Source: Eleginops maclovinus
Lineage: Eukaryota; Chordata; Actinopteri; Perciformes; Eleginopidae
Assembly: GCF_036324505.1 (NCBI RefSeq)
Contig: NC_086362.1
Coordinates: forward strand, 13,784,453 to 13,848,452
Length of the DNA: 64,000 nucleotides
Reading direction: 5' to 3'
The notes beneath the pieces are model-generated. The model saw nothing but the letters and a program-made list of their open reading frames with translations. It did no database searches and was not told the DNA's origin. A program made the position numbers and the translations under genes. Shown piece by piece: positions 42,361 through 56,675 of this stretch. How positions within the stretch are numbered: position 1 is the stretch's first letter; each line of letters begins with the position of its first letter.

Positions 42361-45300
42361 ATTTGATTGACTGTTTGACAGCAGACGTGTGAGCTCTTTG
42401 AACCTGAGGTATTTTTATGCAGGTCACAGCTTCACGTTCTTTGTGTCGCTGACAAGCTCGTCTACTTCCTGTTTTCAATGGAAGTAGAAGTGCTTTAAGT
42501 TCTGCCTTCACAATCAATACTGATTGGTCCATTATGATGGGTATAACGGGAATACATACATTATTTAGGTGTTAGTGTGTGGTGTGTGTGAGGAGCCTGT
42601 GGTTGGTGAGTGTGTAAGTGTGTGTAGGATGGGCTTGGGTGTTATTACCGCTCCTCACCTTTTAAATGCCAGTGTGACATTTTTGCTCCTGAAATACCCC
42701 TGCACAACAGCATGTGGACTCTGTGGCTCATTTGAAAAGCAGTGGAATAAATTTAGCAGCATCCCGGGAAAACAACACCAAGAATCTTACTCATTTAGTC
42801 TGGAGTCTCTCTGGTGAGTTGCTACTCTATGTCCTTTGTGTATTGCATTGTGGGAGAAAAGTGTGCATCAAGAGAACACTGAGAGATCTACCATATTGAG
42901 TCTGCACACTTTACTTTAGAGTCACACACAATTTCTTTTAGAAACTGTTCAAAAACCTTTTCAAAGCTGTTTTACTCTTTGAAGTAACACAATCTGAACC
43001 GAATAGGTTCAATAACTATTTAGAAACTATCTACTCTGAAAATAAAACTCTGTCGTTTCTTTTAGCTGTAGAAATCATTTTAGTTTGTGTAGGTTTTAAT
43101 TGTATTCATTTTTGAGCATATATTTATCATCTAAAGATATTTTCTGATATGCTGGTGGAGACCAAACAGGAAGAGTGGATATGGGTTAACATCACCATGT
43201 GGATGTAGGTTCACTCTGGAGCGTCTGGATGTGTTACTGTGCCAGTATGTGATGTGTTTTAAATTGCCCGCACGTATAGTACGCCTTCTAAAATGTCAGC
43301 TTTGATAGAAAATGCATGAGGTCATATTTAATAAGCTAAAACATACGGTTCTTTAACCTAACATTGAATTCGATACATAACAAACCCATGCTCTAAGGGA
43401 AAGTGCTGATCCTCTAAAAGAGAAAGTGCTTTTGCCTTCAAGCTCTCTCACACTGTCAACATGTCTTCATGTCTCATACCTCTGACTGGTTGTACCTCAG
43501 AAGGTCCAGAGTGGTTGTTACCTGACAGCTCAGGGAATGGCTGCTATATTAGTCTGTGTTTGAGAGAGGAGGCAGGAACTGACGGCCTGCACTGACCTCT
43601 GCAGCACCAGATCCTGCTTGTTATCTGAGAGGATGAAGGGGAGGAAGAGAGGAGGGATCTAAATACAGTTAGTGAAGCAGCAAAGCAGAGGGAACGGAGA
43701 GCTTCATCATACAGTGAGCCTCTCCACTGGAGCCGGTGAGCTGCTCTTCTGACTGTGGTGTGTTCATGAGCTTTAAGTGGTACTGTGGAGACAACATGCA
43801 TGCTTCCAACATGTGTTGCATTTGTGAAGTGGAGTTTATTAAGGCATTAGTTATAATCACGGATCAACTGACAATGCCATCCATTTCGTTACTTAGCTAG
43901 CATGGGTAAATAAAAGAGCAACATCTATCCATGCTAAAATGGGAAAGATTTTATGAAGGCGTTCTGACTAAAGTAGTTGGACCAAAGCAGCACGGCCAGT
44001 GGTTCTGATCTGTTTGCTGGTATTGTTTTCCCAGCAGCAGGATATGAGCACATGAAGGTTCTTTGAGAGGATTTATCATTAGCACATTTTCAAAGATGGC
44101 GCCAGTGACGATGGCTGCCGTGTCTTTAGGTCCTCTCCAACTTTGAGTTTTTTCTGTTTTATCTCAGTGTTTTTTTATTTTTGAATTTGAATTAGTTCTA
44201 TTTTTCTTATGTCTTATATAATATGTTGCATTGTTGGAGGAGCTAGGGACTCAAGATTTTCATTGCCATTCCTACACTGAAGCTGCTGAGCATCTGACAT
44301 TAAAACCTTTGAATCTTGGACTAAATCTTCCAGATCGGATGAATGAAAAGCAACACACCTTCCCAATCCTTATAAAGGCCGAAATGTGAGAAGAAACATT
44401 ATGTTGATTGAAAAAGTATTTTCAGCTTAAACAAAAAGGTTTACAGTTTTTACATATATGACACAACCGTATTGGTGCATAAAACGACTTTATAGCCTGG
44501 TTCATTAATGTCGAAACAAAAACATGATGCTCCACGTCCTTCACTGATGCTGATAGGGCCACAGGAAGAGCTCTGATTGGCTGGGCCATTTCCAAGTTTT
44601 CTTGGACTTGACCCAGCTCTGCACTGCTGTCTGCCGGTCAGCTGACACCACTCATAAAGTGAATGAAGGGGATGGAAACAGGGAAGGTGAAGGAGATGGG
44701 TCGCTTTCCAGAATGACAGCTGGAGGAGAATGAACTGGAACAGGTTATTTATACTCTGCATGAAGCTTCTGCAAGTGTGTGATTCTAATTACAATCATTA
44801 TCACCTCCCAGTGTAAAGAGCAGCTCTTTATTTGGCAAAAACTGTTTTTAGTTGTAACGGTAATTTGATTGGATTAGTTTGAGGTGGTGGTCATACCTTA
44901 AAACGATAAGTGCACGGACCTGTGTCTGCATGAAGCTGAAAGGAGCTTTAAGTACGAGACACTGGGAGAAGGGTGGTTGCTAGTAAACAGAAATACTGTT
45001 ATTCCATCTGGACAGGCAGGAATAGAATGTGTCTTCAATCAATTAACAGGAGAAGAGATTCAATCCGTGTGTGTGTGCGTGTGTGTCTCTTTCTAAAGAT
45101 TGAAAAATTAGAATTAGATTAAGGTTACATGTGAGGTATCGGCTATGGTATGTAGGGCGGTTAACACTATAAAGCTGTTTTTGAAAGCTGTATTGTGGTC
45201 CTTAACGTATTTGCTCTTGCACACATTGTTAAAATTCAAGGTAATTTTGATATGCATTTATTTTTACTGTACTGTTGTGTATTTATAACCCAGGGTCTCG

Positions 45301-46335
45301 CAGCAGAATGCCACTTTATTTCATGCTACTCAAGGAAAAACAATATAAAACTGAATAATTGGCAGTTTGTTTCAGTCAGGATGCTTTAATGCTCCTTTGA
45401 AAACGGTGACGAGAGTTGGCACAGTTCTTTTTGCTTTTTTAAGTTTCCTTTTAAGAATTACATCTGTTTTTGAGCTGCTCTCCCCGGGGAGTGGATTAGC
45501 TGACAGGCTCTTTGTGACACTGATTCACTTCCTGTAGCTCTTTCAGTGCAGACAGTTGGGTGTGTCTTCACCACGATGATCCCTTTGATTGGCTGACACG
45601 TTGTTCTTACATCACTACTCCTGCAGATAGTTGATCAGCTGCAGATATGGATTCTCATTGTTGTTTGAAATCCAGACGATTATGGAGAGGAGAGAGCTCT
45701 CTTCTTGTCGGGTGTTGCAGTCGTGGGTGTGCGGTGTGAAAAGGAGTGGGCTGAGCATCCTCTGTGGATCTGTTGGCTCTGTTTGCAAACTAGAGAGGGT
45801 CCAGGCTGGCTGGGAATTTATTTTTCATGTGCTGGACAACAAGCTAAAAGCACTTCATCAGACATGGGATAAGAGCCACTGGGCGGCAGTCGCTTAAACA
45901 CTGCAGAACATTCAAGGACAGGGAGGAGGGCGACACACACACCAGTGACAGTGATTCATCACCCTTCCTGTTGTCCTCGTGGCAAATTTGACTCATTCTC
46001 AACTGTTTTTATGTTGGGATAAAGGTTTATTTTATGTCAGTGGCAGAATAATTTTTTCACTTTCATTAGGTTTTGGGTTTTATTCAAATTTGTCGCATCT
46101 GTGGTCTTTTTTTTGTAAAAACTTTAAACCCAAAAATGTGTATTTCTTTTTTAAAATCAGAAATCAGCTTTGATTATGTGTAAATTAGGTCTCTTGAAAA
46201 TCTATTTTAAAAAGAAGAGTACAAACATGTGGTAATAAGTCAGAATAAAGTGGCTCAAAAGGTATAACATGGATTTGGATTATTATTTATTGTAGTGGCC
46301 AATATCATAGAAAAGTAAAACAAATATTTATCTTA

Positions 46336-47165
46336 AAGGTCCTCTATTGTGGAAAATGCACTTGTTGATGTCTTTTATACATAAATGTGTGTCCCCGGTG
46401 TGTAAGGAGACTCACAAAGTGTCAGAAAATACAACCCTCTCTCTTTCCCTCCTTACCCACATCTTTAAAAGCGGGGGTACAAACGAGCTGATCCAGATTT
46501 CCGTCCGCAATATACAGTCGTGAGCTGAATCCCCTCCGCAGCACCTCTGTGTCTCTGTGCAGGATGTCTGCAGGAGGGACTTAGAGTAAAGTTGGTATAT
46601 TAAATATGTCACTGCTCTAGCAGTAGACACTGGAGAATGAACAAGCTATGTGCTGTATCAGAAACAATGTGCCACGCGTTTTGGAAGTAATATGGTCTGT
46701 GTTTACTTTAGCAAGCATCACTAACACTCAGAGCTAACGCTGCACTGGAGAGACTGTGTGTAATAAAGGTTCTGTCCTTGTGGTAAACCGAGAGAGAAAC
46801 GTTTGAGCTCCATACTGTTTCAGAAATAATGCTGGATGTGGTTTGGAACATAATATGGCATTTAATCACGGCAGCGTTTAGCTGAGTTTCTCCCGGTAGA
46901 AAACTGTCTTCAGAGGAGAGATCGTGACGCTCCAAAGGGGCGTGGTCAGCAACAGCTCCAAAGGGGCGTGGCCAGCAGCAGCTCCAAAGGGGCGTGGCCA
47001 GCAGCAGCTAGTTCATTTAAAGCTACAGTCACAGAATCAGCACTTCAGGAACAGGGCTGAAATAGAGGGGGATGAGGCATGCTACAATGGGGGATCTGTT
47101 TGGTATTTTGAGCAAAACACTTCAGACATGTTTTGTATAGATGTATTTGTATAGATAATAGGAGA
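46336..47165 (+). mobile_element. MITE-like repeat, family B, long copy
   Basis: The ends are roughly inverted: ttaaaggtcctctattgtgg at the left, and the right end, read on the other strand, begins ttaaagctctcctattatct. A TTAA-like start at both ends suggests a piggyBac-type non-autonomous element, but this is a guess. It holds a three-fold internal repeat at 46929-47006. Confidence 0.55.
46929..47006 (+). repeat. three tandem 26-bp units inside family-B repeat
   Basis: Unit gctccaaaggggcgtggcca plus gcagca occurs three times; the first copy has two changes (gtggtcagcaaca). Each unit contains a GGGGCGTGGCC box resembling a GC-box or KLF site. Confidence 0.8.
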
Positions 47166-47489
47166 GCTTTAAAAGTAAACTGCCGCTGAGGCACCAGATA
47201 GCGAATCTTATGCAGGGAATGATCCAGGTCCAGACAAGATTGTCAGTGTTGTGCATTTTATTCCTATAACCAAAGTACAATAAACAGGTTTCTTATTCTT
47301 TCCTTGTTTAGTCCTGCCGGGAGCACAAAAGTTGAGAGGAAGACAACAAAAGGGTTGAACATGTGTGACTGTAACCAGCTGTAGGTGTTAGCTGGATCCA
47401 TAATACTGTAAGTCTTGAGCTTACAACATGTTAGGTGATACGTCCACACATGAAAAACACACTATAAATGATGTGTAATCACCGAAGAA

Positions 47490-47490
<1 letters not shown>

Positions 47491-47524
<34 letters not shown>
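47491..47524. repeat. (TG)n microsatellite
   Basis: 17 TG units in intron 1. Confidence 0.95.
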
Positions 47525-47525
<1 letters not shown>

Positions 47526-48220
47526 TGCCCTGACGGCGCTTGCTGACAGCTCTGAAAGGAAGCGATGCCGTTCATGTTTTATGTGCTTACTGCTGCTGAC
47601 AGACAGAGCCTTGTTGTCATGGTTACCTCAAGAGAGGGCAGTGCTTGTCGCCGTGGTAACTGGGAGGGGCAAGGATGCTTCCAGCCCTGGTACTGGTCTC
47701 TCACAGAGAGTGCAGGGGCATGGGGGGAGGTTGCATTATTGATACCGCTCCTCCTGCCTTACAGATAAAGACTTTTCTAAATGAATGTTTCATGTAATGT
47801 GATTGGGGCGGAGTGGTGGGGGGGTGGGGGGGCTTTAGGACTTGACTTTGTCATGCTTGGCAGGTTTGATGAAGTCGTGACGTAATGTGTCTAGACACGA
47901 GCTGCAACAGGCAGGAACAGATTGTTCTTAATTAGAAAACATGAAACAATTAGGTATAAATTAATGATATGATCAGTCGGTGTTACTGCGGAGATTTATC
48001 TTTACTGCATCAAATTCAGTTTCAGATTGACTAGTTTTACTGTGAAGACAGAAGCATAGCAGGAATGACCTTCATGCCGACTCAAGTTGTCTTTTTTTTT
48101 TACATTATATTACATCACTTAGCTGAGGCTATGGCATTTTTATGTCCGTTCTGATGTTAATTGTGTTAATTATTTTGGTATTTGTCAAGTTTGAAAAATG
48201 TCCTTGTTAGTTTTGTTATA

Positions 48221-48530
48221 TTAAAGGGGCTCTATTCTGCTTATTAGGGTTCACCTTCTCCTGTCGTGGGTTTTAAAGGTTTTGTAAATCTCAATCGTCT
48301 GAATATGGGTCTATTGGCTAGCGCCCCAACACATTGTACTTGATAGGCTAAGGGGAGAGACATCTCCAAGCAGTGGACCAATCACAACAGAGTGGGCCAG
48401 CTAACCAATCAGAGCAGACTGGGCTCTGGTTTCAGACAGAGGGTGAAAAGAGGTGCTGCAGCACAGGCAGTATGAGAAACATAAAGAGCTTTTTTTTTTT
48501 AAAGCATGAAGACATGTCTCAGGAACGTTG
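48221..48530 (+). mobile_element. MITE-like repeat, family A
   Basis: It starts ttaaaggggctctattctgc and contains accaatcagagcagactggg, tttcagacagagggtgaaaa and gaggtgctgcagcacaggca. It shares these with the copies at 24976-25300 (opposite strand) and 56676-56885. Confidence 0.6.
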
Positions 48531-51500
48531 TTTCCCTCCTGTTGTCATTGTAACTTGCACTTGGACTCAGTCGTAAATACGGTGAAGTAAAACATTAAAC
48601 TGTAACATTAAAAATAAAAACTAATACAAATAAAGAGTTTTTTTAGAATCTTGATTTTGTCTCGTCTGTCCCTTCAACAAATCCCACATTGATGATGTCA
48701 CAGTGAGTGTTTAATGATGTTGGGGCTCAACTTCATCTCATCTTGGGGAAAGAAATTATATTTTTTGCAGGCTCACCCAAACTTGACTTTCCTGTAACTG
48801 TAGGCCTTGTAAAGCCTTCCTGCTCAGGACGTACCGCACACGTTCCGTCAGAGAGAGTGACTGAGCTCCTTACGTACAGCAGTTATGAAACCATTTCTGT
48901 AGGAAGCTGCCTTCAACAATCCTCCCTTTTTCTGCAATGTTAAGTGTTTCATTCAAAAGCCTCACTTGTCTGAGAGTCCTGTTGGTCTAAGTGTCACTAT
49001 AGCAACCCGCAAGTAGTGGAACGATGATTAGGGAAAGGTCCTGCATAATGTGACTCTGCAGCACTGCAGGCAGTGTGAGGACATGATGAGACAGCTGATT
49101 GTGGGTAATGGCCTCTTTGTGCAGTAAAAACAATGGTGACCCTGTGAGAACATGTATGAGGCTGTATGAACAAGTCTTTTCAGGCTTTAGTCCCGGTCAT
49201 TTATACACTACAGGCGGGGGGGAGACCAATGTCTGAAAAGAAATGCACCAAAAATGCCCTCTAAGGTAGATTGAACAGCATAAAGTGGCCTCAAGAGTGC
49301 AATGCCAGGGGACAAAACGTGGAAATGTGATGCAGGTATCGGTGCCCTTCCAGTGCCTTAGTGGTGCGGCACCAAGCAGCTGGCAGACTTTTTATTTTAA
49401 ACATGTCCCTCAAACAACCTCCGTCTGCCACTGCATCATCACTGCAGACTCTCAGGGACTGACAGACACGTGACGGGACTCTGTATTCCCTAACAGTTAC
49501 ATCAAAACATCAGATTTCTCATACATTTCTAAAACATTTGGAATCATTAGCAGGATTACAAAGTTACAAAAAATGATCATCTTGTGTTTATTGGAGATGT
49601 TATTCTCTGTCAGCTATGCTGTTCTGTAGGCTAATGATTTCAGCGTGAATCCATACACCTTCTGCCTGAATCTGCTTCATGGCTTTTTTCTTTGGTTCAT
49701 TTGTTCTGTTTTTAATCCAGCAGGTGAAACTATATGTTCATAAAATAGTGTGTGTGACCTTAACTGTGTGTGTTAAACTAAAACGGAGCATTTTCTGTGA
49801 GCTCAGATCTCTGACACAATTTCCAGATATCTTGGTTTCTTCTTTCCTGAGGTCACACTGCTCTGTTGACATAACACACTTCATTCAAAGCCATGTTATT
49901 TTTTCCTTTGATTTATTTGCATTGCATTTGAAAGTGAGGTGATCCAAAAGTAACCTAAAGTACTCAAGTTACATTGCTTTTATATTTTGATAATAGGTTA
50001 CTGATCACATCTGTTTACAGGTCACTAGTAACCCCCCCAGCCCTGAAACTGCACCATCTCTGTCCTTCAAGTCTCTGCAAGTTGACTTTTAGAGTGTATT
50101 TGGTGAATTATGATCCGTCAGTAAGTCCGTAGCTTATGTTATGTGTACATTCTGGACTGAAAGGTGATCCTCTGAAGGTGGTTCTGTGGCTGTGAGTCTG
50201 AGTGATGCAGTGCAGTCCTCTGCAGCAGCCAGAGAGCAGCTGACTGCAGGTTAGCTCAAACCATCAGACCAGCACTGTTGTATTAGTCTGAAGGAGACAT
50301 CAGTGCTGCAGTGCTCACTAAATTGTCAGCATTCTTTCCTCTAATCTCTGCTTTCTGTTTGGGAAACTGTGTGTGTGTGTTGGGGGCTGGGGGGTGGGGG
50401 GGGGGGAGTATGAGTGACAGAGGGGGATTTCAGAAGGAAAACATATGGACTTTCAACACTGCTGATAAAAGTTGAAACTGTTACATTAAAAAATAAGAGA
50501 CAATATCTGAGAACATCAGCTGACGTGTCTATGAGCAAAACCATGAGTTTCTTCCATCCTCCTGCATGTGACCTCTGACCTCTGTTTGGAAGCACTTTAA
50601 CTGCAGTAAAAATAAGCATCACAGTGTTTCTCTCTGCAGGAGGAGCAGAGAGCTGGGAGCTTTGAAATGCTGTATGTGAGCCAGGATTTAGCTTTAGTGA
50701 AGCAAAGACAGGAAAATGCTGAATCACTCTGCCTCCTTACAGTCCTGGTCTGCTTCCAACTGCGGCTCTCTGAGCATTATGAAACAAACAGCGGACATGT
50801 CCTTCACAAACACTGGACACACATGTTTATTGAACCCTGAGGAAACCGTATATGCCTTATCATGTCTGCAATTACTGAAAATGTAAACATTTGAATTGCA
50901 CAAGCTTGAATGCAAAGATAATTGTGTTTAAACTATACTCAATGGAGTGGAGAAAATACAGCATCCATACATTAGATTTGATTAAACTTCACAGTTATGT
51001 CACTAAATAACTTCCATTAAAACTAAATACAATTAAAGGAGCCTGCTGGGTTCTGACCAGCGTAGCTAATGACCATGTTTAGCATTAAAAACAATAAAAT
51101 ATCAAATATAATCTGGGTCCACATCAAAACCTCTTTCAGACCCAGAACAAACCCTAAAGGCCATGTTGGTATCCAGTGCCATATGTCAAAACAGCATGTC
51201 ATATTTACTCAAAACTTTCAAATTAAGCATTGAAGACAAGCCGATGAGTTTGAACAACTTAAAAGCAGGGTCAGATAGGTACACCCATCTCTCAAGCTTG
51301 TATAATAAAATGTTATGGTCAACAAAAAACAACCAATGTTTTTCAGGTGGTGATCATTCAGTCGTTACACTGATTCAAGAGTATTACTCTTGAGAAAGAA
51401 TTTGACTTATTTAGCTTAAAAGACAAAATGATGTGATTATTGCCCCTCATGTACCGTCAATAACTAAATGCAAATGTGGTTTGGACATTATGTAGATTTA

Positions 51501-51533
51501 TTTTAAAATATCTTCTCCTGTGTTCTCTTCCAG

Positions 51534-51635
51534 TCGGACAGTAACACCAGTTTCCTGCGAGCGGCGAGAGCAGGGAACATTGACAAAGTTCTGGAGTTTC
51601 TGAAAGGGGGAGTGGACATCAGCACCTGCAATCAG
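51534..51635 (+). CDS. ank2: ankyrin-B-like coding exon 2 (ankyrin repeat 1)
   Basis: This exon has 34 codons, bounded by ttctcttccag before and CAG|gtaaga after, phase 0 on both sides. The peptide begins [20 protein letters not shown] and ends [10 protein letters not shown]. It is the capping first ankyrin repeat of the membrane-binding domain, with the FLRAARAGN helix and the GVDI.TCNQ loop that precedes the beta-hairpin of repeat 2. Vertebrate ankyrins share this exon structure, and the residues are closest to ankyrin-B as I recall it ([17 protein letters not shown]). Both candidate first exons end in phase 0 and can join here. Confidence 0.95.
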
Positions 51636-52113
51636 GTAAGAGACACATCACATGAAGTCATACACCCACCCACCTACCCACACCTGGCACAATATGGGAA
51701 AAATGTAATTGAAAAATGTCATATTTTGATGAATGTGTGGAAAAATATAGTAGAAGGTATAGAAAACCAAATAGCATCATTTTCAGAGGCCTAGTGCATA
51801 AGTTTAGCAAAGAAACATCCTAAGCTGCCCACGTCAGTTGCTGATATTAAACAGTTGTTTAATGTATTGAAACATCCAGCAGAGCAACATAAGCATTCAT
51901 CTGAGTTGTGTTTGTGAACCTTTCCCATTACACGTAGTCATGCATACACACCATACACAGACTATGTGCTAACGTGCTTGTGTTCTATCATCAAATGAAA
52001 ATGGCGGTACATTCCAGCAGGGGGAGGACTGCGTTTTATCAGTGAGAGATTCTGTATTTAGGCCCAGTCATTATCTAGGTCTCCTCTAAGCCATTAGCAT
52101 TCCAGCTATGACA

Positions 52114-52133
52114 GGGGGGGGGGGGGGGGGGGG
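52114..52133. repeat. poly-G tract
   Basis: 20 consecutive G in intron 2, followed by cggc. Confidence 0.95.
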
Positions 52134-55100
52134 CGGCACTGGAACCTGATAGGATGTAAACAGTCCTGTCCTGGCAACAGTGGTACCGACCGGCCCAGTA
52201 AACAAAAGTCACATGGAGTGGAAATGTAAGATTTGCTGGTGGCTCTGTGGAGTGTTAAGCCTTTTTGTTATCAACTCACGTGGTAGGAATGCTGTAGGCC
52301 TCATCGTCACTTCTGCAATGGAAGATATTTTGAGTTTCTGCTTAATATGAATTTCTCTCCAAATATAGTTTGGTCCCACTGTAACTCAGATGAAAATAAA
52401 AGCTTGAACAGGTTTAACAATGATTCAACGATGTGATAGATCTTTTTGAACGCTATATAGGATAGATGCATGTTTTTGTTATTAGGTGGCCGACAGGTGC
52501 AAACATGCTGCAACAGCCCAACATGTTTTCATTCGTAGAAACACGCTGCAGCTTCAAAAAACGTGAAATTATTAAACCAAAATGTGCCCAAACACCTTCA
52601 CCAACTTGACAACACATGCAGCATTTAGAAAACATTGTAGCGCGTTTGCACTGGGCAACTGTAATCCAGATGATAAAAAAATGACCTTATTTTAAATATA
52701 ACTCCTATTAATAAAATACTGTAATTGTTATGTGTAATGTGGCAATCACAGGGTTGTTAGTGTGCCCAACACTTTGCTGTAGCTGTAACTGCGTTGTTTA
52801 AGTCGATGAATCAGATGTAGCATCTATGGTTAGCTAGCTAGCGAAGAGGCCTAACATTGAATGTTGAATGAAGGAAGCTGATTGGTTTGGAGAAAATAGT
52901 TTATTTACATTATGTTAACAAAAAGCAGAATATTATTCACATCAATATAGTACATGTCATATTGGTAAACATTTGTTTAGCTCAACAGAGGTTTGAGCAG
53001 CAATATTTTTTTTTTAGCACCATGCTATTTTTGATAATCATTACCAATCCATGTAAAGTGTTGTTAGAGAGACTTCCCCTCATTGCAAATGGGCATTTTG
53101 CTGATGCTGATAATAGCTCGATACCAAACTGCACTAACTGAGTCGGCTCCGGCACTGCTAAATTAGATTCCGCGACATCACATTTCCATTGCTTTAAAAT
53201 CCCTACTGTAATAGGTCAGGCTGATGATTGGAAATGGTCTCCCGAGTGACCGTGCTCATGTGGTCTGACAGAATGAGGCGACAGGTTTTATGGATGGAGG
53301 AGTGGGCGTACAGGGCATTGAGAATGATGAAGGGGTTATTGGGTTCCTGGAGGTGAACAGAGGGCTTGGGTGGAGGGGGGTGGGGGCAGTACAATGATTA
53401 ATAGGGCCTCCCAGAGTTTTACCAGATTTGGGGTTATTCGTTTATGAAAGGAAGCAGCTTATGTGCCTTAATAAAGAAATCTTAAGATATAACGATATCA
53501 TGATCAGAGAATCCATTTCTTACACATTGTGAGTTATCAACATGCAAAGAATTTGACATGGGATAAACTCATGGATATTCAGTGGCAGAGGGATTGAACA
53601 GTTCTTTTCTGGCCTAATTGGAAAAAATATGGGGCTGAAATTGAGTTGTTGTCCTTTGGGACAAAAGACAGATTCAGCAGTCTCCACAGCTGAAATATAG
53701 CTGTCTGTTTTTATGGTTGAGCAGTGACAGGTGCTACTTCAAACAGACTGCTGGATGCTTGCTTTCTGAGATGAAGAACTGAATACCCCAGGGGGTTCAG
53801 TTCTTCATCTTACCTTAACAATCTTGCAAAATTTTAACATATCGCTGAAAACAGCAGTCAATAGAGACAAATTCTGACCGTAATAGATTGCTAATCAAAC
53901 AGGAGATGTTCGTATTGATGCAGCAGTTTTACACATGGCTACCCAGTTCCAAGGCCAAGCAAGAACCTCGAAACTTAGGGTTATGGCAAAACATATTACC
54001 TATCCATCCATCACCCAGAGCTCTATACCGTTGCTTTCCACCTCGCTACGCAAAGGACACACCGCCTACTGTGTGAGCACTGTGTTTCAAAATCAGACGA
54101 CAAGGTCACAGAACATGTCGGGACAGACATGCTGTAAAACATGTCCGGCGCCAGAGCAAACCTTCAGAGAGGGCATGTGATTTTCATGGGAGGGCCTTAA
54201 AGAACGTGATGTGCTGAGGCACAAATTAAATACCATTAAAACTGCATGTCCAGCATCATCGCATAAAGACACAAGCTGCTCAAAAACACACATAAATAAA
54301 CAGCAACATTCAAAGCCCCTTTGCATGGCGGCGCAAAGTGTCAGCTTTGCTTTGGTCGTACACTTATCCAACCACAGCAGCAAAAACACATACAATACAG
54401 AGCGACACCACATTACACACTAAGCAGCAGAGTTGTTTATTAATATGGGAATAGTTAACTCACCGCTTGATGCTAACAAGCCATTTCGGACGTCCATTAT
54501 TTGTTGATAACAGAATAGGCAGGCTTCGGGATCCAAATTCAGAAGAACTCCAGAATATGGGATCAAGTGTAACACAAACTTGTTGCGTGATGTGTTCTGA
54601 ATAGCGATTGGTCTAAATGTGGCCTAATCACATATAACACACATAATTGTAAAACATTTCAAAGGAGGGAAAATATATCAAATGAGAGGGCCTGGCCCTA
54701 CCTGACCCTCCCATGGCGCCGGGCCTGCTTTAAAACCTTGGAAAGTTTCCATAAGATCCACGGAGCACAATCAGAAACAACTTTTTCTTCAGAATGTCGA
54801 GACACTGGGTAACTGCAGGGTAACGTGAGGCTGAAAAGGCAATGCATAAACATGTCAACTGATCCACAAACATCAGGACATAGCTTATACACATTTTCCC
54901 CTTGATGAACAGATGCCCCTCGCCAGCTGTGGAATACCTCTGGGCAAAGAAAACTGAAACAAAATTAGATGACCCTGGGATGAGCATGCATTCTCTGGGT
55001 ATTCCACAGGGAGCCTGTGTAGGGACTCTAGTCCAGTGGGCCCATCAGCCTCAGGGGGCTGAGTGATGTCAGTTCAACAGTGACAGAGGAAATTACTTAT

Positions 55101-55883
55101 TGACTCAGAGGGTTCTTTTTATGCTGCAGCCTGATGCTGTTGCTGCTGCAAAAAGGTTATTAAGTGAGGATGGGTCTCTGAGGAGGAAGGGCTGAATAGG
55201 GTGCAACCCTGCATTCATTGGTTTACTAACCACAAGTAAAGGAGGATGTCCATAAATGATTCCAGAAATGAAACGGTTATACATATGAGCACTTATGGTA
55301 CAAGTGTAGGCAGGAAGTAACCGACTGAACTAGTGTCACTTATCAATACCATACTGTTCCAATAAAAAAGGAGCAACCAAATCATGAGCTGCTGGTACCA
55401 ACTGAGAAAGGATGTACACAGCTCCCAGTGAAACAATTTTGGTTGCGAGCTCCGCCCACCCTCTAAGTTCCTCCTAGCTCTACAGAACCCTAAAGCATCA
55501 GTTAGCTTTGAGTTTTGTGTTTTAGCGCTTTCAACAGCCATTCTCGATAACCACGTTTTTAGTAGTTACAGGAAGCTGTTTCAAGCAAAACATCTGTGCA
55601 ATACTGTCCCAGAACCAAGAACCAGACAAACCAACTTAACAAGTTGCATGGGAGGAAACTGCAACAGCTACAGAGCTCTCTAAAGATGCTGGAGAACTCT
55701 GCAGAGCAAAAAGGAGTGAGAATACTTAGCTTGCTCCATGAGAAACTTCTGTTGGATTTTGTCAAGATGTGTTCCTGGTTCATTTTGTGTTCTCCAAAGG
55801 ATCTCAAATGCTTAACAATAAAGAATATGTTTAGAGATCAGCACAACAGCTTGAAATAAAGTAGGAAAGGATGTTTGCTTGAC

Positions 55884-56074
<191 letters not shown>

Positions 56075-56336
56075 GACTCACTCACCTATTTATATCTTTA
56101 TTCCTGTGACATGACAGCATTACATGGCACAACAACTGACTCAACTTTGATAGCTAGATATTTCAATCTGTCACAGAGAGGGACAACTTCAAGTAGGAGG
56201 GATGGAAACTGATAAAGAAAGGCAGCCTCCGTTAGCTTTTTTAGACGAGGTAACTCTTTCTATAACCATTTGGACCTGTCTATATTCTTTGTTGATGTTG
56301 CGTTTGTTGGACTAACCCTACGTCGTCTTTTTCCAG

Positions 56337-56435
56337 AATGGACTCAATGCACTGCACCTGGCAGCCAAGGAGGGCCATGTGGATCTGGTCCAGGAGCTGC
56401 TGGAGAGAGGAGCAGCCGTGGATTCGGCCACAAAG
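56337..56435 (+). CDS. ank2: ankyrin-B-like coding exon 3 (ankyrin repeat 2)
   Basis: This exon has exactly 33 codons, one ankyrin repeat, bounded by ctttttccag and AAG|gtgggt, phase 0 on both sides. The peptide begins [20 protein letters not shown] and ends VDSATK. It carries the canonical repeat signature: G at position 2, ALHLAA for the first helix, G-H-V between helices, and [10 protein letters not shown] for the second helix. The one-exon-one-repeat arrangement is typical of vertebrate ankyrin genes. It is separated from exon 2 by a 4.7-kb intron without other recognisable genes. Confidence 0.96.
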
Positions 56436-56675
56436 GTGGGTTCTCTCAGCCTCACAGTGAACACACTTCGGTCCAGGAATAGACATTTGTTCATGCATGT
56501 GTCCTTGCAAAATGTGCTGCTAGAAGTTTGACAAGGTTGCTTTGGTTCGCACTTTATCACCTTTTTGTTATGTGATAGCTTCCCAACTCTCAGCTGCTAT
56601 AAACTCATGTTGGAATGATTGAGTGCTGAACATGTTCCAGTATTTAAATGTTTAATCGTGTATCGGACTTTGTTA

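Larger units (their letters stand above)
42361..51533. other. intron 1, 3' part
   Basis: Unique-looking AT-rich sequence apart from the MITE-like copies at 46336-47165 and 48221-48530. No further coding segment with coding-like third positions was noticed. Confidence 0.5.
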
